DNA of 64,000 bases from Chloroflexota bacterium. GTDB lineage: Bacteria > Chloroflexota > Anaerolineae > 4572-78 > J111. Each line of letters begins with the position of its first letter. Within the stretch, counting starts at the first letter, position 1. Under the pieces are notes generated by a model that was not told the DNA's origin, did not search any database, and was given only the letters and a program-made list of their open reading frames with translations. The translations under genes and the position numbers were made by a program. Positions 9,413-18,629 of the stretch are shown here, piece by piece. The stretch covers positions 360,965 to 424,964 of the forward strand of contig BOKF01000002.1 of the NCBI GenBank assembly GCA_016860845.1. Reading direction: 5' to 3'.

Positions 9413-9763
9413 TTGGGACGCTTAATGGTCATTACCACCCCTGATTTGGCTCCCGGCTTTCAATTAGCCGGAGTAGAGACGTTTGCCGCCGCCAGTCCCG
9501 AAGAGGCTGAGGCGCTTTTGCGGAAACTTCTGGCCGGAGGAGAAGCCAGTTTGATTGCTGTTCGCCGGGCGCTGTTGGAGGCGATGGATGCCCGCCTGCG
9601 CCGCCAGGTTGAGTCCACCTATCAGCCGGTGGTTATGGCTATACCGGGGGCCATGCCGGTCCTCGCCAGGGAGCAGCGCCACCGTGCCATTTCTGAACTC
9701 ATCCGGCGGGCCATTGGCTTTCAAATCACTTTCGGCACGGAACAGCAGGAAGACGGCAGATAG
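9413..9763 (+). CDS. atpF: V/A-type ATP synthase subunit F (rotor)
   Basis: A 116-residue protein with the subunit F pattern: GRLMVITTPDLAPGFQLAGVETF at the start, a middle EEAEALLRKLL helix, and PVVMAIPGAMPV before the C-terminal helix. It binds subunit D in the rotor and regulates activity. The start is uncertain. TTG 9413 has GGGAG at a good distance; TTG 9407 and ATG 9425 are alternatives. It begins within 13 bases of the end of subunit C. Confidence 0.88.
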   Translation: MGRLMVITTPDLAPGFQLAGVETFAAASPEEAEALLRKLLAGGEASLIAVRRALLEAMDARLRRQVESTYQPVVMAIPGAMPVLAREQRHRAISELIRRAIGFQITFGTEQQEDGR

Positions 9764-9870
9764 TAGATGGTAGATAGCGAATAGTGGATAGCTAAATTTA
9801 GACTATGACCGAAAATCGAAAATCAAAAATACCCAAAGGGTACGACGTCGAAAATCAAAAATCGAAAATT
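9764..9870. repeat. Intergenic micro-repeats running into the atpA 5' end
   Basis: First comes a degenerate TAGATGGTAGATAG-type repeat, then copies of GAAAATCAAAAATCGAAAAT. The second block overlaps the first ~22 codons of the atpA frame. Similar short repeats occur at 16411-16477, 28707-28740, 29650-29720, 30656-30775 and 38988-39012. Confidence 0.7.
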
Positions 9871-11610
9871 GGGGCTATTGTACGTATTGCCGGCCCGGTT
9901 GTGGTGGCCCAGGGGCTGGACAGCGTCCGTCTTTATGATGTGGTCCATGTCGGCCATTTGCGGTTGGTCGGCGAGGTAATCCGCCTGGCCAACGACCTGG
10001 CCACCATCCAGGTTTACGAAGATACTGGCGGCCTGCGGGTCGGCGAACCGGTCTTGAGCAGCGGCAGTCCTTTTACCGTCGAGTTAGGGCCGGGACTCCT
10101 CGGCTCTATCTTTGATGGCATCCAGCGCCCTTTGCCGGTATTACGCCAGCAGCAGGGAGATTTTATCGCCCGCGGCGGGACAGCCCCGGCCCTGGACCGC
10201 CAGAAATTGTGGGAGTTCGAGCCGCGCGTCCAGGTCGGCCAGCATGTCTCGGAAGGCGACCTGCTGGGAGTTGTGAAGGAGACAGCCTACCTGGAGCATG
10301 GCCTCCTCGTACCACTGGGTTTCAATGGCGTGGTTGAAGAAATCCGGCCTGGCCCGCACCCCATCGAGCAGACAATCGTGCTGGTTCGCCTTGACGGGAG
10401 GCCGTTAAGCGCGCCGCCGCTGGAATTGAGCATGCTGCAGCGCTGGCCGGCCCGTCAAGCCCGCCCCCACCGGGGCAAGCTTGACCCGACCACGCCGCTG
10501 GTGACGGGTCAGCGGGTGGTTGACACCTTTTTTCCGATCACGAAAGGCGGCACGGCCATTATCCCCGGTGGCTTTGGCTCCGGCAAAACGGTCCTCGAGC
10601 AGACCCTGGCCAAGTGGGCCAATGCCGACATCATTGTCTACGTGGGCTGCGGCGAGCGCGGCAACGAAATGACCGACGTGTTGGAGGAATTTCCCAAATT
10701 GGAGGACCCCAACACGGGAGGCGCGTTGATGGATCGGACCATTCTGGTCGCCAACACCTCGAATATGCCGGTGGCTGCCCGCGAGGCCAGCATTTATACC
10801 GGCATTGCCATGGCCGAGTATTTCCGCGATATGGGTTACGATGTGGCCCTGATGGCCGACTCGACCTCGCGCTGGGGTGAAGCGCTGCGGGAGGTCTCCG
10901 GCCGGCTGGAGGAGATGCCCGGCGAGGAAGGCTATCCGGCTTACCTGCTCAGCCGCCTGGCCGAGTTCTACGAACGCGGCGGGCGCATAAGCTGCCTGGG
11001 CCAGCCTGAGCGCACCGGCTCGGTCACGCTTGTCGGGGCGGTTTCGCCGCCCGGCGGGGATTTCTCGGAACCGATGACCCAGAACTCCTTGCGCGTGACC
11101 GGCGCCTTTTGGGGCCTGGATACCGATCTGGCCCGCCGGCGGCACTTCCCGGCTATCAACTGGATCAGCAGCTACTCCCAATACAATTTGGACGATTGGT
11201 TCAATCGCCAGGTGGCCGAAGATTGGGCCGGCCAGCGGCAGCGCGCCCGTGCCCTGCTGCAACGCGAGACCGAGTTACAGGAGATTGTGCAACTCGTCGG
11301 GGCCGATGCCCTGGCCGAGGCCGAGAAAGCGGATCTGGCCATTGGCCGGCTGCTGCGCGAGGACTTCCTCCAGCAGTCCGCCATCGGCGACGATGCTTTT
11401 TGCCCGTTGGAAAAAACTTATTGGCTGCTCAAAGTGATTCTGACCTTTTACAAGTATCTCACCGACGCCCTCCAGCGGGCCGTTCCCCTGGAACAGGCGC
11501 TTACGCCCGCGCTGCTGGATCAAATTGCCCGCATGAAGGAGTGGCCGCCCGGCGTGGCTCCCAACCGCGCCCGTGAACTGATAACCCACATCGAAAATGC
11601 CTTTCGGTAG
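9805..11610 (+). CDS. atpA: V/A-type ATP synthase subunit A (catalytic)
   Basis: A 601-residue catalytic subunit. The P-loop is GGFGSGKT at 255-262, followed by [11 protein letters not shown] and later [33 protein letters not shown], all hallmarks of the A subunit. The bulge domain specific to A subunits ([22 protein letters not shown]) is present. The first ~22 residues ([20 protein letters not shown]) have no family counterpart and are encoded by an intergenic repeat. The conserved protein begins at [14 protein letters not shown], where no canonical start codon is visible, so the repeat-derived start seems to be used. Confidence 0.95.
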   Translation: MTENRKSKIPKGYDVENQKSKIGAIVRIAGPVVVAQGLDSVRLYDVVHVGHLRLVGEVIRLANDLATIQVYEDTGGLRVGEPVLSSGSPFTVELGPGLLGSIFDGIQRPLPVLRQQQGDFIARGGTAPALDRQKLWEFEPRVQVGQHVSEGDLLGVVKETAYLEHGLLVPLGFNGVVEEIRPGPHPIEQTIVLVRLDGRPLSAPPLELSMLQRWPARQARPHRGKLDPTTPLVTGQRVVDTFFPITKGGTAIIPGGFGSGKTVLEQTLAKWANADIIVYVGCGERGNEMTDVLEEFPKLEDPNTGGALMDRTILVANTSNMPVAAREASIYTGIAMAEYFRDMGYDVALMADSTSRWGEALREVSGRLEEMPGEEGYPAYLLSRLAEFYERGGRISCLGQPERTGSVTLVGAVSPPGGDFSEPMTQNSLRVTGAFWGLDTDLARRRHFPAINWISSYSQYNLDDWFNRQVAEDWAGQRQRARALLQRETELQEIVQLVGADALAEAEKADLAIGRLLREDFLQQSAIGDDAFCPLEKTYWLLKVILTFYKYLTDALQRAVPLEQALTPALLDQIARMKEWPPGVAPNRARELITHIENAFR

Positions 11611-11648
11611 ATGGTAGGGGGATAAATACAGGACAAGATTTATTAGTT

Positions 11649-11797
11649 TTAGGCAACTCCAAGAAAGTAATTATCCAAAGTCCGTGATACGTAATGCGTG
11701 ATGCGTGATGGTATCCAGGCAAGATTTCTTACGCATCACGTATCACGCATCAAGCCAGTGAGAATAATTGGATGATTTAAATCTTGGAACTGCCTTA
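11649..11797. mobile_element. MITE-like palindromic repeat, copy 1
   Basis: About 149 bases with imperfect terminal inverted repeats: TTAGGCAACTCCAAG at the left and, read in reverse, TAAGGCAGTTCCAAG at the right (21 of 29 end positions match). An inner palindrome is built from cGTGATACGTAATGCGTGATG against CGCATCACGTATCACGCATCA. It has no coding capacity. A nearly identical copy starts at 63874. It lies directly between atpA and the beta-helix gene. Confidence 0.75.
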
Positions 11798-11816
11798 GTG
11801 ACCAAGGGAGGATACT

Positions 11817-14800
11817 ATGGCAAATCGAATAACAAAACTTATATTCGGCACTGGCCTGGCGATCATTGCTTTGCTGGCAGCCCTGATCATATTGGCTGGC
11901 CCGGTATTCGCCGCCGATCAATGCGCTGATCCTAGCGGCGGTATATGTTTCACCACTATTCAAGCTGCTATTAACGCCGCCGGCAGCGGCGACACGGTGC
12001 GGGTCGTGGCCGGGACTTACCCCGAACGGGTCGTCATTACCAAAAATTTGACCTTATTAGGCGGCTGTACGACGAGCGCATGTACCACCCGCAACCTGGG
12101 AACCAGCATCATCAACGGAGGTGGCAGCGGCGTCGTCATAAGTATCACCAACGGCGCGGCGGTGACCATTGACGGCTTTACCATTACCGGCGGCAACGGT
12201 ACGACGAACAACGGTCAGGGAGGTGGTATCTCTATCCGCCAGGCAACGGCGGTCATTCGTAACAACGTGATTAGTGCCAATATCGCCAGCACTAACTCTG
12301 GTCTTGGTGGCGTTGGCGGCGGTGTTTATGTTATCAGCAGCACCAACCCGGTGGGCATTTATAATAATACTATCCAGGCTAATATGGCCTATTCGGTCAC
12401 TTCAGGCAGCGAATTTGGGTTCGGCGGTGGTCTCACCATTGATACTGCCAGTTCGGCTATCATCACCGGCAATCAGGTTCTATCAAACATAGCGGTGAAG
12501 ACTCAAGTTCCCTCGACGGATGCTAACGGCTACGGCGGCGGCATTGCCGTTGCCGGTGACTCCGTTACCCTTGCCAACAACACTATCCGAGGTAACTTGG
12601 GCATCGCCAGCGGGCACCAAGGCTTTGGCGGCGGAATCAATATCTATAGTACCCCACTGGTCACACTGACCAACAACGTCATCGTCCAGAATACAGCTAT
12701 TATTTCCGGTACTTATGGAGGGGGTGGCGGCATGACTCTCGATCCTGGTACAAATTCCGGGGCCAGGTATATAGTGACCAGCAACACAGTCATGAGCAAT
12801 ACGGCTGTGGTTACGGCTTCTTCCTCCGCCATACCTCAGGATACTTCAGGTGACGGCGGTGGTATCCGGGTGGATGGTTTCAATGCCACCAACGAAAATC
12901 TCACCTTGAACGGAAACCATATCATCGGCAACATGGCCGTCCGCCGGATGACCACGTCCGGCAATGACTCTAAAGGACATGCTGAGGGAGGTGGACTGCT
13001 TGTTCGCAACCTTACCACTGTACTCATCCTCAACAACGAAGTGCGCAATAATACCGCCGTGGAAAACCTATCCTTGAATGGGAATGACAGCATGGACGCC
13101 GACACTTGGGGGGGCCGTCCCTCCGGCGGGGGTATCTTCCTCGGTGAAAACGGTACGGTGACTGTGAGCAATAACCAGATTCTTAACAACATCGCTGCCA
13201 GGCAGCAGAGCGTCAACGGCGTTGATTCCAACAGCGAGGGGGGTGGGTTGACCCTGAACAATCCGGTGAGCGCCACGATCAGCGCCAACACCATCTCCGG
13301 CAACACGGCGGTCATAACCGGGAGCATTACCAGCGCTGCCGGCATGAACTACAACCCCAACGGGGGTGGCATAGTGACCGGCTGCTGGGACCGGCCCAAC
13401 TGCGTCCTCTCCCTGGTGGGGAATACCCTGGCCAACAATGTCACTGTCCATAACCTGACCATCGCCGGCAGCAATGCCGAGAGCGGGAGTGGCGGCGGGG
13501 GGTTGAGTGTAGATGCCGTGCCAATCTTGAGGTTAACCGACAACTTCCTGCTAAATAATATCGCTGCCATAACTATCACCGGCCTTAACCCTTCGGCCGA
13601 TGGCGGCGGCATCCGTATTGAAGGTTATAACTGGCCCAACGATAGCTTCACAATGCAGAACAATCATCTCATTGGCAACATCGCGGCCCGGAAGATGACT
13701 GCCTCCGGGGCTGGTTCTGAAGGCCATGCGGAGGGGGGTGGGCTAATGGTTCGCAACCTCACCACCACGCTCATCCTCAGCAACGAGGTGCGGGGCAATG
13801 TTGCCGTCGAAAACATGGTGTTGAACGGTGATGACGGCGGCAACAATTGGGGCGGCCGCCCGTCCGGCGGAGGGATGCATCTTACCGATAACGACACCGT
13901 GACCGTGAGCAACAACCAGATTCTTGATAATATAACGGCCCGGCAGCAAAGCGCCAACCAAGTTGGTTCCAGCAGCGAAGGGGGCGGGCTAGCCCTGACT
14001 AATCCGTTGAGCGCCACTCTTAGCGGTAATACTGTTTCCGGTAATATCGGAGTGATAACGGGCAGTATCAACAGCAGCACCGGCGAGTGGTATGGTCCCA
14101 GCGGAGGGGGTATTATGGCTGCCTGTTGGGACCGGCCCACCTGTTCCTTGTCTTTGGTGGGGAATAATGTCTTGAACAATGTGACTGCTCATGGCGTCAC
14201 GGTCAGCGGCAGCAATGCCGGCGGCGGCGCGGGTGGGGGTGGTTTTAGTCTCAGTTCCGTCACTGCCCTCCTGCAATCCAACCTCATTAGCGGCAATACC
14301 AGTAATCTGGCCGGCGATGGTTGGGGCGGCGGGGCGGACATCAACCAGAGTACGGTAACGATGCAGCGCAACCGCATCCTGGGCAACCGCATGAATACGG
14401 CCTACAACGGTGGCAGCGGCGGCGTGTGGGCCTGGCAAAGCAATGTAACCAGCGCCAACGATATTTTTGCCCGGAATTATGATGGGATCGGCGGCGGGGA
14501 TACTTCCACCCTAACCCTCATGAACGACACGCTCTACAATAATGGCTACACCGGCGCATCAGTCAATGATACTGCCACTATGCTGGTGACCAACACTATT
14601 GTCTACAGCCATGAGACAGGGTTGATTGAAAATAACCTTTCGGCCAAGCTCGTCGGTAACTACAATCTGCTCAGCAACACCACCAATTATGATGGCGGTG
14701 CAGCAGGCGGCGCAAACGATATTCTCAACCAGAACCCTCTATTTGCCAGCGCTGCTAACGATGACTTCCATCTGGCCCACGGCTCTCCAGCCATTGATAA

Positions 14801-14936
14801 AGGTACGTCCGTAGGTGCGCCCAGTATAGATTTTGAAGGTCAATCCCGCCCACAGGGGTTAGGGGTGGACATCGGCGCTGACGAAAGGCAAACGCAGTCA
14901 AAGACCTATTTGCCCACCATCCGCAAAAATAAGTGA
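11817..14936 (+). CDS. Secreted right-handed parallel beta-helix protein
   Basis: A 1039-residue protein with a Sec signal peptide (about 1-32, cleavage after VFA). DUF1565/pectate-lyase-like start sequence follows (CFTTIQAAINAAGSGDTVRVVAGTYPERVVI), then dozens of NxIxxN-type beta-helix coils. Gly-rich turns (GGGI, GGGL) alternate with NNTI/GNT motifs. A module of about 249 residues is duplicated (see separate entry). The C-terminus TYLPTIRKNK resembles the short YLPxx tail seen on many Chloroflexota exported proteins, possibly a sorting signal. No catalytic residues were recognised; a surface adhesin or carbohydrate-binding role is plausible. It sits inside the ATPase operon in the same direction, with AGGGAGGA before the ATG. 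Confidence 0.85.
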   Translation: MANRITKLIFGTGLAIIALLAALIILAGPVFAADQCADPSGGICFTTIQAAINAAGSGDTVRVVAGTYPERVVITKNLTLLGGCTTSACTTRNLGTSIINGGGSGVVISITNGAAVTIDGFTITGGNGTTNNGQGGGISIRQATAVIRNNVISANIASTNSGLGGVGGGVYVISSTNPVGIYNNTIQANMAYSVTSGSEFGFGGGLTIDTASSAIITGNQVLSNIAVKTQVPSTDANGYGGGIAVAGDSVTLANNTIRGNLGIASGHQGFGGGINIYSTPLVTLTNNVIVQNTAIISGTYGGGGGMTLDPGTNSGARYIVTSNTVMSNTAVVTASSSAIPQDTSGDGGGIRVDGFNATNENLTLNGNHIIGNMAVRRMTTSGNDSKGHAEGGGLLVRNLTTVLILNNEVRNNTAVENLSLNGNDSMDADTWGGRPSGGGIFLGENGTVTVSNNQILNNIAARQQSVNGVDSNSEGGGLTLNNPVSATISANTISGNTAVITGSITSAAGMNYNPNGGGIVTGCWDRPNCVLSLVGNTLANNVTVHNLTIAGSNAESGSGGGGLSVDAVPILRLTDNFLLNNIAAITITGLNPSADGGGIRIEGYNWPNDSFTMQNNHLIGNIAARKMTASGAGSEGHAEGGGLMVRNLTTTLILSNEVRGNVAVENMVLNGDDGGNNWGGRPSGGGMHLTDNDTVTVSNNQILDNITARQQSANQVGSSSEGGGLALTNPLSATLSGNTVSGNIGVITGSINSSTGEWYGPSGGGIMAACWDRPTCSLSLVGNNVLNNVTAHGVTVSGSNAGGGAGGGGFSLSSVTALLQSNLISGNTSNLAGDGWGGGADINQSTVTMQRNRILGNRMNTAYNGGSGGVWAWQSNVTSANDIFARNYDGIGGGDTSTLTLMNDTLYNNGYTGASVNDTATMLVTNTIVYSHETGLIENNLSAKLVGNYNLLSNTTNYDGGAAGGANDILNQNPLFASAANDDFHLAHGSPAIDKGTSVGAPSIDFEGQSRPQGLGVDIGADERQTQSKTYLPTIRKNK
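12852..14260 (+). repeat. Tandem ~747-base duplication inside the beta-helix gene
   Basis: The segment starting at GDGGGIRV (12852) reappears starting at ADGGGIRI (13599). The order of landmark motifs is the same: HAEGGGLLVRNLTT/HAEGGGLMVRNLTT, WGGRPSGGG, TVTVSNNQIL, and CWDRPNC/CWDRPTC. The copies have diverged at many positions, so the duplication is not recent. Confidence 0.8.
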
Positions 14937-15008
14937 TTGAAGGACATGGGCCGCATTCTGTAGGTGAGCCTGCGGGATGATAAAGGCCACAGGAGAGAAT
15001 GATTTAGC

Positions 15009-16433
15009 ATGGCCACCGTTGATACTATAGCTCCAGATACTCTGCCCCTCTACACTATTGACTACCGCACCCTATCCTACGCCTCCGGGCCGCTCCTTTT
15101 TGTTGAGGATGTCCACGAGATTGGCTACGGCGAGATCGTCGAGCTGCGCGGGCCGGACGGCCAGGTGCGGCGGGGGCAGGTGCTGGAAGTTGACCGAGGG
15201 CGGGCGGTGGTCCAGGTGTTTGTGGGCACGCGCGGCCTCGACCTGGCCCAGACCGAAGCCCGTTTCAGCGGCGATGTGGCCCGCCTCGGCGTGTCGCTGG
15301 AGATGCTGGGCCGCACCTTCAACGGCTCCGGCGATCCGATTGACGGCGGCCCGCCCCTCATCCCCGAAATGCGCCTCGACCTCAACGGCCAGCCGATCAA
15401 CCCCTGGGCCAGGGATCACCCCTCGGAATTCATTCAGACCGGCATCTCGACGATTGACGGCCTGAACACGCTGGTGCGCGGCCAAAAACTGCCCATCTTC
15501 TCCGGTTTTGGCCTGCCCGGCGGCGAGCTGGCTGCGCAGATTGCCGCCCAGGCCGAGGTCAAGACGGGTGAGGAGTTTGCCGTCGTCTTTGCCGCCATCG
15601 GCATTCCCTACCACGAGGCGGCTGTCTTTCGCCGCAGTTTTGAGGCCAGCAACACCCTGGAGCGGACCGTCCTCTTTCTCAACCTGGCTAACGACCCGAC
15701 CATCGAACGCCTCCTCACCCCGCGCGTGGCCCTGACCGCCGCCGAATACCTGGCCTTTCAGCACGATCACCACGTGCTGGTCATCATCACCGACATGACC
15801 AACTATGCCGAGGCCCTGCGGGAGGTTTCGGCGGCGCGGGAGGAAGTGCCGGGCCGGCGCGGCTACCCGGGCTATCTCTACACCGACCTGGCTTCGCTGT
15901 ACGAGCGGGCGGGCCGGCTCAAAGGCCGGAAAGGCTCGATCACCCAGCTCCTCATCCTGACCATGCCCGACGACGACATCACCCATCCCATCCCCGACCT
16001 GACCGGCTACATCACCGAGGGCCAGATTGTGCTCTCGCGCGACCTGCACCGCAAGGGCGTCTACCCGCCGGTTGACGTGCTGCCCTGCCTGTCCCGTCTG
16101 ATGAATGCCGGGATTGGCGGGGGCAAAACTCGCGCCGACCACCGCCAGGTCGCCGACCAGCTCTACGCCTTTTACGCCGAAGGCTGTGACCTGCGGCGGT
16201 TGGTGGCGATTGTCGGCGAAGCCGCTCTCTCCGAAGAGGACCGCCGCCGCCTGGCTTTTGCCGGCCGGTTTGAGCAGGAGTTTATCAACCAGGGGCTTAC
16301 CAACCGCTCTATCGAAGAAACATTAGCGAAAGCGTGGGAACTGCTGGCCCTGCTGCCCGCCCGTGAGTTGAAACGAATCAAGACCGAGTTTATTGAGCAG
16401 TATTATAAGCAGACGGTAGACGGTAGACGGTAG
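15009..16433 (+). CDS. atpB: V/A-type ATP synthase subunit B (non-catalytic)
   Basis: A 474-residue subunit B. As expected it lacks a P-loop and has [18 protein letters not shown] at that place. It carries [13 protein letters not shown], [64 protein letters not shown] and [17 protein letters not shown] motifs. The last residues (TVDGRR) and the TAG stop come from a TAGACGG repeat. It is separated from subunit A by 3.4 kb carrying the MITE-like repeat and the beta-helix gene. Confidence 0.96.
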   Translation: MATVDTIAPDTLPLYTIDYRTLSYASGPLLFVEDVHEIGYGEIVELRGPDGQVRRGQVLEVDRGRAVVQVFVGTRGLDLAQTEARFSGDVARLGVSLEMLGRTFNGSGDPIDGGPPLIPEMRLDLNGQPINPWARDHPSEFIQTGISTIDGLNTLVRGQKLPIFSGFGLPGGELAAQIAAQAEVKTGEEFAVVFAAIGIPYHEAAVFRRSFEASNTLERTVLFLNLANDPTIERLLTPRVALTAAEYLAFQHDHHVLVIITDMTNYAEALREVSAAREEVPGRRGYPGYLYTDLASLYERAGRLKGRKGSITQLLILTMPDDDITHPIPDLTGYITEGQIVLSRDLHRKGVYPPVDVLPCLSRLMNAGIGGGKTRADHRQVADQLYAFYAEGCDLRRLVAIVGEAALSEEDRRRLAFAGRFEQEFINQGLTNRSIEETLAKAWELLALLPARELKRIKTEFIEQYYKQTVDGRR

Positions 16434-16477
16434 ACGGGCTTATTTCCCTGTCTACCATCTACTGTCTACTGTCTACC
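16411..16477. repeat. TAGACGG inverted-repeat hairpin between atpB and atpD
   Basis: Three to four AGACGGT units on the left face CCGTCT/CTGTCTAC units on the right, giving a long imperfect stem. The left arm supplies the stop codon and the last codons of atpB. The position inside an operon suggests RNA-level processing or stability effects, but this is not shown. Confidence 0.7.
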
Positions 16478-16483
16478 TAACCT

Positions 16484-17134
16484 ATGGAACAAATTCGCGC
16501 CACCCGGGCCGAGTTGCTGGCCAAGAAAAAACAGATTGTCCTGGCGCGCCAGGGCCGGGATTTATTGAAAGAGAAGCGTAATGCGCTGCTTAAGGAACTG
16601 ATGCGCACCGCCGAACAGGTGCTGCAGGACAGCGACGAAATGGAGAAAATTGTCGGGGAGTCAGTGGCGGCGCTGGCTTTGGCCGAAGCCATAGATGGGC
16701 CGGAGGTGGTCCAATCGGCGGCTTTTGCCGCGCAAGGGCAGATAACCCTGGCCGTCAGCGTCGCCAACATCATGGGTCTCTTGACGCCGGTTATCGAGCA
16801 GAAAAGCGTGGTCCGGGGGCCGCTCGACCGGGGCTACCACCTGGCCGGCGTGTCAAGCCGTATCGAAGCGGTAGCTGAATCATTTGAGCACCAGCTCGAT
16901 CTCGTCATCGAGTTGGCTGCCAGCGAGATGCGTCTGCGCCGGCTGGCCGAGGAGATTGGCCGGACCACTCGCCGGGTCAACGCCCTGGAGAATGTGTTGC
17001 TTCCCCGCCTGGAAGCCCAACGCGCTTATATCCAGATGGTTCTGGAAGAGCGCGAACGTGAAAACCTCTTCCGGCTGAAGCGGGTCAAGCTAAAGTTAGA
17101 ACGGCGGTCAGAAACCTCGACTTTACCGGATTAA
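16484..17134 (+). CDS. atpD: V/A-type ATP synthase subunit D (rotor shaft)
   Basis: A 216-residue protein with the two long antiparallel coiled-coil helices of the D subunit at its ends (IRATRAELLAKKKQI near the start, RRVNALENVLLPRLEAQRAYIQMVLEERERENLFRLKRVK near the end). It forms the rotating shaft in the A3B3 head. It is the last ATPase gene. Its stop overlaps the convergent stop of the beta-RFAP synthase gene by four bases, so the ATPase and H4MPT blocks abut without a spacer. Confidence 0.94.
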   Translation: MEQIRATRAELLAKKKQIVLARQGRDLLKEKRNALLKELMRTAEQVLQDSDEMEKIVGESVAALALAEAIDGPEVVQSAAFAAQGQITLAVSVANIMGLLTPVIEQKSVVRGPLDRGYHLAGVSSRIEAVAESFEHQLDLVIELAASEMRLRRLAEEIGRTTRRVNALENVLLPRLEAQRAYIQMVLEERERENLFRLKRVKLKLERRSETSTLPD

Positions 17135-18075
17135 ACGCTTTCCACCTGGACCCCCTGGTTGTCAAACCTGACCAGCTCGACCAGCCCTTGCCCGGCCAGA
17201 AGCTCTTGAGCCAGGCCGGCCAGTTGCTGGCCCTGGGCTTCGTCGGCCGCCAGGGCGTAGACCGCCGGCCCCCATGAGCTTTGACCCGCTCCGGCCGCGC
17301 CCCAACTCAAGAAAGCCTCAATTAACTCAGCCGAATGCGGGTTGCCAAACTGTCCCCCTTGAATGGAACTAAAGCAGTCACCCACCAGCCGCTGGACTTG
17401 GGTGAGGGCCTGGCCAAATTCAGCCAGTTGGCCTTCAACCAGGGCCGGTAGCAGCGACATCAAGACTACATGCGTAATGCGAGCCGCTTGCTCGGCTGTG
17501 ACCGCCAACTGGTCAAAGGCTGTCTTCTCGGCCTGGCCGTTCAGGCCGGTAATCTGCTCAGGGATGGCCAAAACGCAGAACCAGTTGGCCGGCAGCGAGT
17601 AGCGCATTAGCAGCGGCGCGGGCAAATTACTATCAGGCCACTGCCCGCCCTCGACGACGAAGCCGCCCTGCACAAACGTCCACAACCCAACCGCCGAACG
17701 CTCCCCTCGCCCGACTGCTTGCGCCAGCGCGTACGGGTCGGTAGATTGATCATACAGCGTTGCCAGCGCTTGAGCCACGGCCAGCCCCAGCTTGGTGCCC
17801 GAACCAAGCCCGACATGCCGCGGAATCGCCTGCTCGACGCGGAAGTTTGCTCCGGCCCGCAGACCCGTTGTGTCAAAATAGTGCCGGGCAAATGCCAGGA
17901 CTCGCTCGGCTTCGGGGCCTTGCGCGCTGAGCTTGTCGCTGCTGCTGGCTTCCAGGATGACGGCGGGACTGGTAATGGCGGCCCCCAGACCGCCAAAACG
18001 ACGGCCCAGACTACCGCTGAGATCGAACATGCCCTGGTGCAATCGCGCCGGAGCTTTCACCCGAACGGTTCTCAT
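17131..18075 (-). CDS. mptG: Beta-ribofuranosylaminobenzene 5'-phosphate synthase family (H4MPT biosynthesis)
   Basis: A 314-residue GHMP-kinase-like protein. It starts VKAPARLHQGMFDLSGSLGRRFGGLG and has the glycine-rich RHVGLGSGTKLGLAVAQAL motif (about 90-108), matching beta-RFAP synthase. That enzyme joins p-aminobenzoate to PRPP with CO2 release, the first committed step of the H4MPT side chain. Its start overlaps the DUF447 stop by four bases (ATGA type), indicating translational coupling. Confidence 0.92.
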   Translation of the reverse strand: MRTVRVKAPARLHQGMFDLSGSLGRRFGGLGAAITSPAVILEASSSDKLSAQGPEAERVLAFARHYFDTTGLRAGANFRVEQAIPRHVGLGSGTKLGLAVAQALATLYDQSTDPYALAQAVGRGERSAVGLWTFVQGGFVVEGGQWPDSNLPAPLLMRYSLPANWFCVLAIPEQITGLNGQAEKTAFDQLAVTAEQAARITHVVLMSLLPALVEGQLAEFGQALTQVQRLVGDCFSSIQGGQFGNPHSAELIEAFLSWGAAGAGQSSWGPAVYALAADEAQGQQLAGLAQELLAGQGLVELVRFDNQGVQVESV

Positions 18076-18629
18076 GGCGCCCCCATGGCAGCGTAAACAT
18101 AATCGGTCAAGATTTGCATCGCTTCATGCTCCTGCGCCCCGGCGGTTTTAGCAACAATCACCTGCAGGCGCTCGAACTCAGACAGGATTTGCTCGCGGGA
18201 GAGGATATGGGTGCGTGTAGCCAGGATGGCCGCTTCAAGGACGGCGTGGCGCGCCCGGTTAAAGCCCAGGAACTCGCGGGCAAAGCCGCGATGGACGACA
18301 CGGGTCGTAACGCGCGCCCGCGGTTCGTGGGCCTCAATGGTCTCGATCTCAACTTCCCGCCAGGAGCAGACATCCTGCAGCACCACCCCGTCTATCTTTA
18401 CGGCGGGACGGGTCGGAAAGACGGGGCTGGCAATGGCGCTTTGGGCAAACAGCAGCACGTTATCGGTCAGGTTGACCACAGCCGTATTGTGGGCCATGAG
18501 GTTACGATAGGTGGCGGTATTCTGGAACGGTTTGATGACGATAAGCTCGTCGCCCCACTCGACCCCCATCGGCGCGCAGTTAACCTGACCGGCGGCGTCA
18601 GTGGTGGTTACGATGGATTCAATGATCAT
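18072..18629 (-). CDS. DUF447 family protein (H4MPT cluster)
   Basis: A 185-residue protein with the DUF447 pattern: MIIESIVTTTDAAGQVNCAPMGVEWGDELIVIKPF at the start and a flavin-reductase-like split-barrel outline. Members occur in archaea and in methylotroph H4MPT gene clusters; the exact role is not established. Four-base overlaps with the genes on both sides place it in one translationally coupled operon with the DHPS-like protein and MptG. Confidence 0.85.
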   Translation of the reverse strand: MIIESIVTTTDAAGQVNCAPMGVEWGDELIVIKPFQNTATYRNLMAHNTAVVNLTDNVLLFAQSAIASPVFPTRPAVKIDGVVLQDVCSWREVEIETIEAHEPRARVTTRVVHRGFAREFLGFNRARHAVLEAAILATRTHILSREQILSEFERLQVIVAKTAGAQEHEAMQILTDYVYAAMGAP

